Shown here: one piece after another, positions 56,836-64,000 of the stretch | Layout of the letters: each line of letters starts with the position of its first letter | How positions within the stretch are numbered: position 1 is the first letter of the stretch | From: Archangium sp. | GTDB lineage: Bacteria; Myxococcota; Myxococcia; Myxococcales; Myxococcaceae | Reading direction: 5' to 3' | Assembly (NCBI GenBank): GCA_030681645.1 | Contig: JAUXRX010000005.1 | Coordinates: 186,001-250,000 of the forward strand | DNA length: 64,000 bases | Translations under genes and position numbers: made by a program | Notes under the pieces: model-generated | Told to the model about the DNA's origin: nothing | The model's database searches: none | Seen by the model: the letters and a program-made list of their open reading frames with translations, nothing else

Positions 56836-57777
56836 ATGCGCGCGATGACGCTCGACTCCTACGGCATGGCCCCGAAGCTGACCGAGCTGCCCGTGCCTTC
56901 CCCCGGCCCCGGACAGGTGCTGGTCAGGGTGCGCGCGACGAGCATCAACCCCATCGACTGGAAGCAGGCGAGCGGGAAGGCACGGCCGCTGCTCGGCGCG
57001 AAGTTCCCGGGCTTCATTCCCGGCTACGACCTCGCGGGGGAGCTCGAGGCGCTCGGTGCGGGCGTGACCGGCCTGACCGTGGGGCAGCGCGTGCACACCC
57101 GGCTCTCGGGCACGCGCGGCGGGGCGAGCGCAGAGCTGGTAGTGGCGGGCCTCGACGTGCTGCAGCCGATGCCGGAAGGAACGGACTTCGCCCAGGCCGC
57201 GGGGCTGCCGCTGGCGGGCATGACGGCGCTGCAGGGGCTGCGCGACGCGTGCCGCCTGCCGATGACGGGCGCGACGCAGCGGGTGCTGATCATCGGCGCG
57301 TCGGGCGGCGTGGGGCACCTCGCCGTGCAGCTCGCGCGCGCGGCCGGCGCGAGCGTGGTGGGCGTGTGCAGCACCCGCAACGTGGACCTGGTGCGGCGGC
57401 TGGGCGCGACGGACGTCGTCGACTACACGAAGAGCGCGCCGTACGCGGGGCAGGCGCCGTTCGACGTGATCTACGACTGCGTGGGGAGCTCGCCCAGCGA
57501 CTTCCTCGGGTTGCTCACGCCGAAGGGGCGCTTCGCGTCGTGCCTGCCCGGACCGGCCGTGTTCGCCCACGCCGCGCTCAACCTGGTCCGCGCCCGCAAG
57601 GTGCTGCCGGTGCTGCTCGACGCCAACGCGGCAGACCTCGGGGTGCTCGACGCGCTGGTGGCGAAGGGAAAACTGGAGGTGGTGATCGACAGCCGCTTTC
57701 CGCTCACCGGGCTCGCCGCGGCGTGGGCGCGCAGCAGCTCGGGCCGGGCCGCCGGCAAGGTGATCGTCGACGTCTGA
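56836..57777 (+). CDS. NAD(P)H-dependent MDR oxidoreductase
   Basis: A 313-residue medium-chain dehydrogenase/reductase of the quinone oxidoreductase/RTN4IP1 group. The N-terminal GroES-like domain carries the SINPIDWKQASG and PGYDLAGELEALGAGVTG motifs; the Rossmann motif is VLIIGASGGVGHLAVQLARAAGA, followed by GATDVVDYTKS. There are no zinc-ligand Cys. The substrate is unknown, but the family often reduces alpha,beta-unsaturated carbonyls. The start is ATG 56836 (MRAMTLDSYG). Confidence 0.88.
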   Translation: MRAMTLDSYGMAPKLTELPVPSPGPGQVLVRVRATSINPIDWKQASGKARPLLGAKFPGFIPGYDLAGELEALGAGVTGLTVGQRVHTRLSGTRGGASAELVVAGLDVLQPMPEGTDFAQAAGLPLAGMTALQGLRDACRLPMTGATQRVLIIGASGGVGHLAVQLARAAGASVVGVCSTRNVDLVRRLGATDVVDYTKSAPYAGQAPFDVIYDCVGSSPSDFLGLLTPKGRFASCLPGPAVFAHAALNLVRARKVLPVLLDANAADLGVLDALVAKGKLEVVIDSRFPLTGLAAAWARSSSGRAAGKVIVDV

Positions 57778-57800
57778 ATTCCCGAGAAGAAGTCTGAGCA

Positions 57801-59519
57801 TTGACGTCAACACCAGGGAGCCTGGCCTTGGGTCGCCGTAACCCTGGGTCGTCGCAACCTGCGTTCCCGTCCACCGGGTCGAACGCGACGCGCAGCCGAG
57901 GGGTGGGCGGTCATGAGTCCGACCACTTCGCGGCCGGGCAGGGAGGCCTTGATCCTGCAGGTGCCGGCGAGGTGCTGAACGACCCCGCGTTGACCTCCTT
58001 TCTTCCTGCGAAGCGTTCGAGCCCCGATGAACTCGAGGAGTCGGTGGCGCTGATGAAGGCAAACGGCGCGATGACGCAGTTGCTCCAGTCGATGCCCGAC
58101 TTCGTGATGCTGCTCGACGAGAACCGGCAGGTCGTGTTCGCCAACGCGGCGATGGAGAACGCGCTCGGCACCGGGCTCACCGGCCAGCGGCTCGGGGACG
58201 TCCTTTCTTGCAGACACGCGACGGAGACCGCAGGGGGCTGCGGTACCGCTCCGTCCTGCCGTCACTGCGGCGCGGCTCAGGCCATCCTGGGAAGTCAGCA
58301 GGGCCGCTCGATGACCGAGGAGTGCCGCATCACCGCCGAGAAGGACGAACACGAGGAGGCTCTCGACCTGCGGGTATGGACCAACCAGGTGAACGTCGAA
58401 GGGAGAGCCTTCACGCTGCTGAGCTCGCGCGACATCGCCGACGAGAAGAGGAAGGCCTTCCTCGAGCGCATCTTCCTGCACGACCTGATGAACACCGCCA
58501 CCGCGCTGCGGGGCGCGACCGCCATGATGAATGGCGAAGCTCCGGACGAACACGAGGAGACCGCGCAGCGCATCGGCTCGCTCTCGAGCCGCATCATCGA
58601 TGAGATCAACAGTCAGCGGCAGTTGATCGCCGCGGAGTCGAACGAGCTGGTCGCCAAACCCGAGTCGCTGCGGAGCATGGACGTGCTGAGCAGCATCCAT
58701 GACGCCTCGCTGAACGCTGAGCTGCTCAACGGGCGGCTGATCCGGATCGCCGAAGACGCAGCCGACGTGGGCTTCGAGAGCGATCCGTCGCTACTGGGCC
58801 GGGTGGTGGGCAACATGACCAAGAACGCGATCGAAGCGACGCCGCCCGGCCAGACCGTGACGCTGGGTTGTCGACTCGAGGACGGGAAGGTGGCCTTCTG
58901 GGTGAACAACCCCTCCCACATGCCCGAGAAGGTGCGGCTCCAGATCTTCAACCGGTCCTTCTCGACCAAGGGCGCCGGCCGCGGGCTGGGCACCTACAGC
59001 ATGAAGTACCTCACCGAGAAGTACCTGGAGGGCGACATCTCGTTCACCTCGACCCAGGACGGGGGGACGACCTTCGTGGCGCGGTACCCGCTGGCGATGA
59101 CGGTCGGCGCGGCTCAGGCGAGCCGGCCACAGCCGGGCGCGAAGTTGCCGACGGTGGTGGTGGCCGACGATGAGCCGGTGCTGCGCAAGGTGCTGACGGC
59201 CTTTCTGCGCCGCGCTGGAGTCAAGGTGCTGGCCGAGGTCGAGGACGGCAGCGAGGCCATCGCGGCGTGCCGCCAGCATCGGCCTGACGTGCTGTTGATC
59301 GACGCGAACATGCCGGTGATGTCAGGGGAAGACGCGCTGACGATCATCCGCGCCGAGTTGCCTTCGGTGACGTCCTTCCTGCTGACGGGCGAGGTCGACG
59401 CGGGGACCATCGAGCGGGCGTTGGCGGCTGGCGCGCGCGGCTACGTGGCCAAGGGCACGCCCGTGCCGAAGATCGTCGAGTCCGTGATCGGGCAATGGCA
59501 GGCCCTGATGTCGCGCTGA
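57801..59519 (+). CDS. Hybrid histidine kinase with Cys-cluster PAS and receiver domain
   Basis: A roughly 570-residue cytosolic hybrid kinase. A low-complexity N-terminus (start uncertain: TTG 57801 or GTG 57903) is followed by a PAS domain (about 90-210) containing CRHATETAGGCGTAPSCRHC (C137 on), a four-Cys pattern known from redox or metal-sensing PAS proteins. The dimerisation helix has HDLMNTATALRG (His about 227), then N box NMTKNAIEA, G box GAGRGLGTYSMKYL, and a C-terminal receiver (about 455-572) with the phospho-acceptor Asp in LLIDANMPVMSG and Lys in YVAKG. It precedes the PqqD operon by 177 bases and may control it, but this is inferred. Confidence 0.85.
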   Translation: MTSTPGSLALGRRNPGSSQPAFPSTGSNATRSRGVGGHESDHFAAGQGGLDPAGAGEVLNDPALTSFLPAKRSSPDELEESVALMKANGAMTQLLQSMPDFVMLLDENRQVVFANAAMENALGTGLTGQRLGDVLSCRHATETAGGCGTAPSCRHCGAAQAILGSQQGRSMTEECRITAEKDEHEEALDLRVWTNQVNVEGRAFTLLSSRDIADEKRKAFLERIFLHDLMNTATALRGATAMMNGEAPDEHEETAQRIGSLSSRIIDEINSQRQLIAAESNELVAKPESLRSMDVLSSIHDASLNAELLNGRLIRIAEDAADVGFESDPSLLGRVVGNMTKNAIEATPPGQTVTLGCRLEDGKVAFWVNNPSHMPEKVRLQIFNRSFSTKGAGRGLGTYSMKYLTEKYLEGDISFTSTQDGGTTFVARYPLAMTVGAAQASRPQPGAKLPTVVVADDEPVLRKVLTAFLRRAGVKVLAEVEDGSEAIAACRQHRPDVLLIDANMPVMSGEDALTIIRAELPSVTSFLLTGEVDAGTIERALAAGARGYVAKGTPVPKIVESVIGQWQALMSR

Positions 59520-59696
59520 TCACGCAGCGACCGCAGCTTCTGCGCCCGGGCTCCCCGGGTCTTCTCCCATCCCTCAGCTGCGCTTCTGCCTGGCGGGCTC
59601 TCACGCGCGATCGCGCATCCCTCCTCCGCTCCCCGGGGCTCTAGCGGTTGTCGGGATTCGCAGGTGAAGGGGCCGAGCGGCCCGGGGAGCGACGGG

Positions 59697-59966
59697 ATGG
59701 ACTCGAATCGACTGCGGGAATTGGCTGTCAGTGACACCGGCTTCGTCTTCGACCCCTATTCGGGCTTCACCTTCAGCGTGAACCCCACGGGCCGCTTCAT
59801 CCTCGAGCAGCTCAAGACAGGGCTCGACGTCGACGCGGTGGTGCAGCGGCTGCGCGAGGGGTTCGAGACGCAGGGCTCCGATGACCCCGCCCGGGACGTG
59901 CGCGAGTTCATCCTCATGCTGCGCGAGAACGGCCTGCTGCCCCGCGACGAGCACGCGGCGTCGTGA
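59697..59966 (+). CDS. PqqD-family peptide-binding protein
   Basis: An 89-residue protein with the PqqD/RRE pattern: SDTGFVFDPYSGFTFSVNPTG, then helix RFILEQLKTGLDVDAVVQRLREGFE, and the final DVREFILMLRENGLLP. PqqD folds bind leader peptides of RiPP precursors and present them to a modifying enzyme. A GGGAGC Shine-Dalgarno sequence lies 8 bases before ATG 59697. It is first in a four-gene operon; the ATP-grasp gene starts 9 bases after. The precursor peptide, if any, is not in the window. Confidence 0.82.
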   Translation: MDSNRLRELAVSDTGFVFDPYSGFTFSVNPTGRFILEQLKTGLDVDAVVQRLREGFETQGSDDPARDVREFILMLRENGLLPRDEHAAS

Positions 59967-59975
59967 AGGAGCGCC

Positions 59976-61043
59976 ATGCGTGAGAACCTCACCATCGCGG
60001 TCACCGGCCTCAACGCCACCGACAACCCGGCCCCGGGGGTGGCCGTCATCCGCTCGTTGCGCGCCGCGCCCGACTTCCACGGCCGCGTGGTGGGGCTGGC
60101 CTACGACTCGCTCGACCCCGGCCTCTACTGCGACGAGCTGGACCTCGCCGCGGCCTTCCTCATCCCCTACCCCAGCCAGGGCCTGGAGGCGTTGAGGGAG
60201 CGCCTCTTCTCCATTCACGAGCGCGTGCCCTTCGACGTGCTCATGCCCACCCTCGACTCGGAGCTGCCCTCGATGATCGCCCTCGAGCCCGAGCTGCGGG
60301 CCAGGGGCGTGCACCTGTTCGTGCCCAGCCAGGCGCAGTTCGATCTCCGCTCGAAGGCCCGCCTGGCCGAGCTGGGCGAACGCGCCGGCCTCGAGGTGCC
60401 CGAGACGCGGGTGATCTCGGACGTGAGCCAGCTCTACGAGGTGAACGAAGAGGTGCCCTACCCCTTCATGGTGAAGGGCGTCTTCTACGGCGCGATGCTG
60501 GCGCGCTCGGTGGACGAGGCGGTGGCCGCCTTTCACCTCACCGTGGCGAAGTGGGGGCTGCCGGTCATCGTGCAGAAGTTCTACCCGGGCGAAGAGTACG
60601 ACGTGGTGGCGGTAGGCGACGGGCGCGGCGGCCTGGTGGGCGCGGTGCCGATGAAGAAGATGTTCCTCACCGACAAAGGCAAGGGCTGGGCCGGCGTCAC
60701 GGTGAAGGACCCCACCTTGATGGACATGACCGCCCGCTTCATGGCGGCCTCGCAGTGGCGTGGACCCTGCGAGGTCGAGGTGCTGCGCACCCGCGAAGGC
60801 CGCTCGTTCCTGCTCGAGGTCAACCCGCGCTTCCCCGCCTGGGTCTACCTCTCTTCCGGTGCGGGCCAGAACCTGCCCTGGGCGGTGGCGCGGCTGGCCA
60901 TGGGGGAACCGGTGGCCCCGATGACGGACTTCCGCGCCGGAACCACCTTCGTGCGCATCGCGCTCGACCAGCTCGGCACCATCGACCGCTTCCAGCAGAT
61001 CGCCTCGACCGGCGAGCTCATCTTGAAAGAGGACCTGCCATGA
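59976..61043 (+). CDS. ATP-grasp ligase
   Basis: A 355-residue ATP-grasp enzyme. The N-terminal pre-ATP-grasp Rossmann part (NLTIAVTGLNATDNPAPGVAVIRSL), the lid and central segment (YPFMVKGVFYGAMLARSVDEA..VIVQKFYPGEEYDVVAVGD) and the metal-binding CEVEVLRTREGRSFLLEVNPRFPAW (E and N of the EVNPR motif) are all present. The family joins a carboxylate (as acyl phosphate) to an amine. With the PqqD-like protein before it, the substrate may be a peptide or a carrier-bound acid. The stop overlaps the next start (ATGA, 61040-61043). Confidence 0.85.
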   Translation: MRENLTIAVTGLNATDNPAPGVAVIRSLRAAPDFHGRVVGLAYDSLDPGLYCDELDLAAAFLIPYPSQGLEALRERLFSIHERVPFDVLMPTLDSELPSMIALEPELRARGVHLFVPSQAQFDLRSKARLAELGERAGLEVPETRVISDVSQLYEVNEEVPYPFMVKGVFYGAMLARSVDEAVAAFHLTVAKWGLPVIVQKFYPGEEYDVVAVGDGRGGLVGAVPMKKMFLTDKGKGWAGVTVKDPTLMDMTARFMAASQWRGPCEVEVLRTREGRSFLLEVNPRFPAWVYLSSGAGQNLPWAVARLAMGEPVAPMTDFRAGTTFVRIALDQLGTIDRFQQIASTGELILKEDLP

Positions 61044-62389
61044 CCACCCTGCCCCGCTACGAGCGCCCCACGCTGATCAAGCACGTGGCCGGCATGATGA
61101 ACAAGTACGCGCGGGTGCAGGCCCTGCGGCCGCTCTCCCACGTCGACGGCGTCTCGCTGGCCGAGCTGGTGACGCGCCACGGCTCGCCCCTGTTCGTCTT
61201 CAGCGAGCGCACCCTGGTCTCGAGGCAACGCGAGCTGCGCGAGGCGCTGTCGCTGCGCTTCCCCCGCTCGCAGTTGGCCTGGAGCTACAAGACCAACTAC
61301 CTCGACGCCATCTGCCGGGTGTTCCACCGCGAGGGATCCTGGGCCGAGGTGGTCAGCGAAATGGAGTTCGACAAGGCGCGGCGGCTGGGCGTGCCGGGTG
61401 AGCAGATTCTCTTCAACGGGCCCTACAAGCCCGAGAGCGCGCTGGAGAAGGCCTTCACCGCGGGCGCGCACGTGCACCTCGATCACTTCGACGAGCTCCT
61501 CCTCGCCGAGCGTGTCGCCGCGCGGCTCGGCCTGCACCCGGGTGTCTCGCTGCGGCTCAACGTGTCGGTGGTGGGCACGCCCACCTGGTCGCGCTTCGGC
61601 TTCAACCTGGAGAACGGCCAGGCCCTCGACGCCGCGCGGCGGCTGGTGGCGGGCGGACGGCTGCGGCTCACCGGGCTGCACTGCCACATCGGCACCTTCG
61701 TGCAGGACGTGGAGTCCTACCGCCAGCAGGCGCGCAAGCTGGCCGAGTTCGCCAACCTGCTGCGGCGCGAGCTCTCGGTGCACGTGGAGGCGATCGACCT
61801 GGGCGGCGGCCTCGCCTCGCACAACACGTTGCACGCGCAGTACCTGCCGGGCGAGCAGACCACCCCGTCCTTCGCCCAGTACACCGAGGCGATGGCCGAT
61901 GGGCTCAGCGCCCTCGAGACGTCCGGCCGCGAGATGCCCACCGTCTTCCTCGAGTCGGGCCGCGCGCTGGTGGACGAGGCCGGCTACCTCGTCACCACGG
62001 TGCACGCCACCAAGCGCCTGCCCGACGGCCGGCGCGCGCTGGTGTTGGACGCGGGCGTCAACGTGCTCCCCACCTCGGCCTGGTACCGGCACGACGTGGT
62101 GCCCGCGCAGGACTTCGCCGGCACGCCCGAGCCCTCGGTGCTGGTGGGGCCGTTGTGCATGAACATCGACGTGCTGCGCGATCAGCTCCTCTTCCCTCCC
62201 GTCGGCCCGGGGGAGCTGCTCGTCTTCAAGAACGTCGGCGCCTACAACGTCACCCAGTGGATGCAGTTCATCGTCGAGCGGCCGGCGGTGGTGCTGGTGT
62301 CGCGCTCGGGTGAGAGCGCGGTCATTCGCCGGCGCGAGTCGCTCGAGACGCTCGTCTCGCAGGAAGCGATGCCGCCGTGGCTGGGGTGA
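61040..62389 (+). CDS. Fold-type III PLP-dependent decarboxylase (LysA-like)
   Basis: A 449-residue protein of the alanine-racemase-like fold. The PLP Schiff-base Lys is K84 (WSYKTNYLDA), with HCHIGTF for phosphate/pyridine contacts, the EAIDLGGGLAS Gly-rich loop, and ESGRALVDEAGYLV. The C-terminal domain motif GPLCMNIDVL (Cys in the position of the DAP decarboxylase active Cys) completes it. Family relatives decarboxylate amino acids or carrier-bound glutamate (e.g. BtrK in butirosin synthesis). The substrate here is unknown. It overlaps genes on both sides. Confidence 0.87.
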   Translation: MTTLPRYERPTLIKHVAGMMNKYARVQALRPLSHVDGVSLAELVTRHGSPLFVFSERTLVSRQRELREALSLRFPRSQLAWSYKTNYLDAICRVFHREGSWAEVVSEMEFDKARRLGVPGEQILFNGPYKPESALEKAFTAGAHVHLDHFDELLLAERVAARLGLHPGVSLRLNVSVVGTPTWSRFGFNLENGQALDAARRLVAGGRLRLTGLHCHIGTFVQDVESYRQQARKLAEFANLLRRELSVHVEAIDLGGGLASHNTLHAQYLPGEQTTPSFAQYTEAMADGLSALETSGREMPTVFLESGRALVDEAGYLVTTVHATKRLPDGRRALVLDAGVNVLPTSAWYRHDVVPAQDFAGTPEPSVLVGPLCMNIDVLRDQLLFPPVGPGELLVFKNVGAYNVTQWMQFIVERPAVVLVSRSGESAVIRRRESLETLVSQEAMPPWLG

Positions 62390-64000
62390 CGGCGCAGGGG
62401 CCGCGGTGGTTGGCCGAGGCGGTGCTCGCGAGCTACGCGCAGGTCTTCTTCAGCGACAGCCGCCTCGCCGGGCTGGCGCTGCTGGCCCTCACCTGGTGGC
62501 GGCCGTGGGCCGGGCTGCTGGGGCTGACGGGCGTGCTGCTCGCGCTGGGCACGGTGCGCGCCCTGCACTTCAACCTCGAGTCCGCCGGGCGCGGGCTCTT
62601 CGGCTTCAACGCGCTGTTCCTCGGCCTGGCCGTGGCGACCTGGTTCGAGCCGGGCCCCGCGCCGCTGCTGGCCCTCGGGCTGGGGGTGGTTGCCGTGGTC
62701 TTCGCGCAGGTGGTGCTGGAGACGGCGCTGGGGTTTCACCTCGCGCTCCCCGCGCTCAGCCTGCCCTTCGTGGTGGTAGCGCACCTCACCCTGCTCGCCG
62801 CGCCGGCCTTCCCCGGCCTCGCGCCCGCGGCGCCGGTGCTGACCCTGCCCCCCACCGCGCTGGCCAGCGTCGGCGCCATCTTCTTCCTCCCCTCGACGCT
62901 CGCGGGCGGGCTGGTGCTGGCGGCCATCGTGCTCTCCAGCCGCATCGCGGCGGTGCTGGTGGGCGTGGGCCTGGCGGCGGCCGCGCTGGTGCTGGCGGTG
63001 GTGGAGCCGACGGCGGTGTCGGCCGCGCTGGTGGGCGCCAACAGCCTGCTGGTGGCGCTGGCGCTGGGCGGCATCTGGTTCGTGCCCCAGCGCAGCGCCT
63101 TCGCGCTGGCCTTCGGGGGCGCGCTCCTCGCCGCGCTGGCCACGGTGGGCCTCACCTCGCTGCTGGTGCCCATGGGGCTGCCGGTGCTGGTGCTGCCCTT
63201 CAACCTCACGGTGCTGGTGGTGGTGTACGCGATGCGGCAGCGGCTGCGCGACGCGGCGCCGAAGGCGGTGGACTTCATCGCCGGCTCGCCGGAGGTGAAC
63301 CTCTCGTACTACCGCACCCGGGTGGCGCGCTTCGGCGCGCAGCTGGCGACGCGGCTGGCGCTGCCCTTCTCCGGACGGTGGACGGTGACGCAGGGCGTGA
63401 ATGGCGCGCACACCCACGCGGGGCTGTGGCGCCACGCCCTCGACTTCGAGGTGCTCGACGCCGAGGGCCGCGCGCACCGCGGCGCCGGCACCGAGCTGCG
63501 CGACTACGCCTGCTACCGGCTCCCGGTGCTGGCCCCGGCCGATGGGCGGGTGGTGAAGGTGGTGCGCGACGTGCCCGACAACCCGCCCGGCCACCGCAAC
63601 GCCGACGACAACTGGGGCAACCTGGTGCTGATCCAGCACTCGGTGCGCCTCTACTCGCTGGTGTGCCACCTCGCGCCGGGCTCGGTCGACGTCACCGAGG
63701 GCCAGCAGGTGCGGCAGGGCATGCGCCTGGGCCTGTGCGGCAACAGCGGCCGCTCCTTCGTGCCGCACGTGCACCTGCAGCTGCAGGCCAGCTCGCGCGT
63801 GGGCGCGCCCACGGTCGAGCTCGAGCTGCACGACGTGGTGGAAGAGACGCCCGGGGGCGACCGGCTGCAGCGCGCCTCCACTCCGCGCGAGGGCGCGAAG
63901 GTGCGCAACCTCGAGCGCCGTGACGACGTGGCGCGGCTGCTCGATCTCAAGCCGGGCAGCACGTGGCGCTTCGAGGTGGACGACGGCCGCGGCCACACCC
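62386..64000 (+). CDS. Urea-transporter-like membrane protein fused to M23 peptidase (C-terminus beyond window)
   Basis: A partial gene of at least 538 codons, GTG start overlapping the previous stop (GTGA, 62386-62389). Residues about 10-300 form a multi-helix urea transporter domain (FFSDSRLAGLALLALTWWRPWAGLLGLTGVLLA; GLFGFNALFLGLAVA). From about 331 an M23/LytM peptidase follows (RWTVTQGVNGAHTHAGLWRHALDFEVLD) with zinc ligands H350, D353 and HVH H461/H463. M23 enzymes cut peptidoglycan cross-links or related peptides. The linkage of a channel-like module to a peptidase is uncommon. Confidence 0.85.
   Translation, partial: MTAQGPRWLAEAVLASYAQVFFSDSRLAGLALLALTWWRPWAGLLGLTGVLLALGTVRALHFNLESAGRGLFGFNALFLGLAVATWFEPGPAPLLALGLGVVAVVFAQVVLETALGFHLALPALSLPFVVVAHLTLLAAPAFPGLAPAAPVLTLPPTALASVGAIFFLPSTLAGGLVLAAIVLSSRIAAVLVGVGLAAAALVLAVVEPTAVSAALVGANSLLVALALGGIWFVPQRSAFALAFGGALLAALATVGLTSLLVPMGLPVLVLPFNLTVLVVVYAMRQRLRDAAPKAVDFIAGSPEVNLSYYRTRVARFGAQLATRLALPFSGRWTVTQGVNGAHTHAGLWRHALDFEVLDAEGRAHRGAGTELRDYACYRLPVLAPADGRVVKVVRDVPDNPPGHRNADDNWGNLVLIQHSVRLYSLVCHLAPGSVDVTEGQQVRQGMRLGLCGNSGRSFVPHVHLQLQASSRVGAPTVELELHDVVEETPGGDRLQRASTPREGAKVRNLERRDDVARLLDLKPGSTWRFEVDDGRGHT

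Overview
The window is a high-GC (about 70%), gene-dense stretch of bacterial chromosome with some 56 protein genes, no RNA gene, no CRISPR array and no transposase that I can recognise. The protein repertoire points to the Myxococcota: a MshEN-HEAT protein, an anti-sigma protein ending in an AgmX/PglI-type TonB-like domain, a TIGR02996-type protein, FHA/MORN/TPR proteins, many Cys-rich lipoproteins with Gly-rich linkers, and orphan sensor kinases. This is an inference from family content; no marker gene fixes the species.

Layout. 1-10 kb: end of an RDD membrane protein, a 981-residue MshEN/GAF-like/HEAT protein, a lipoprotein and a giant 1815-residue polytopic membrane protein. 10-19 kb: a response regulator, PlsC, a MORN/TPR plus FHA pair, an ECF sigma/anti-sigma pair, an isoprenylcysteine-methyltransferase-like protein and conserved unknowns. 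19-29 kb: SDR dehydrogenase, orn-phosphatase-Zn-ribbon operon, YgfZ, a VKOR-DsbA fusion next to a SUI1/YciH protein, a DEAD-box helicase with a long repetitive tail, and an FtsH-like protein lacking its protease. 30-40 kb: a nucleoside salvage neighbourhood (pyrimidine-nucleoside phosphorylase, BMP-family lipoprotein, ABC ATPase and two permeases) interrupted by a discoidin-domain/DUF2079 pair. 40-51 kb: GTP-dependent PEP carboxykinase, TPR protein plus branched-chain-type binding lipoprotein, thioesterase, RsuA-type pseudouridine synthase, AurF-like diiron protein, sensor kinase, hydrolase. 51-59 kb: L,D-transpeptidase with an 18-bp minisatellite, dCMP-deaminase-like protein, FIST protein, Cys-rich lipoprotein, MDR oxidoreductase, hybrid kinase with a Cys-cluster PAS. 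59.7-64 kb: a tightly coupled four-gene operon (PqqD-like peptide-binding protein, ATP-grasp ligase, fold-type III PLP decarboxylase, urea-transporter-M23 peptidase fusion) running off the end. I consider it the best candidate for an uncharacterised system.

A second layer runs over the first 51.4 kb: three families of short palindromic dispersed repeats. Type A (core CTCGACTCCGCTCGGGG, then TGAACGG), often as inverted pairs around a short spacer containing CCAGGCTCGC; type B (CCCCTCACCCCGGCCCTCTC, then CCCGC and GCAGGGAGAGGG); and one perfect 27-bp inverted repeat, type C. They sit between convergent genes, where they probably act as terminators, but also inside reading frames, in signal peptides, over a start codon, beside a Shine-Dalgarno sequence, and at an ABC permease junction where a 28-bp duplication preserves translational coupling through a 21-codon mini-ORF.
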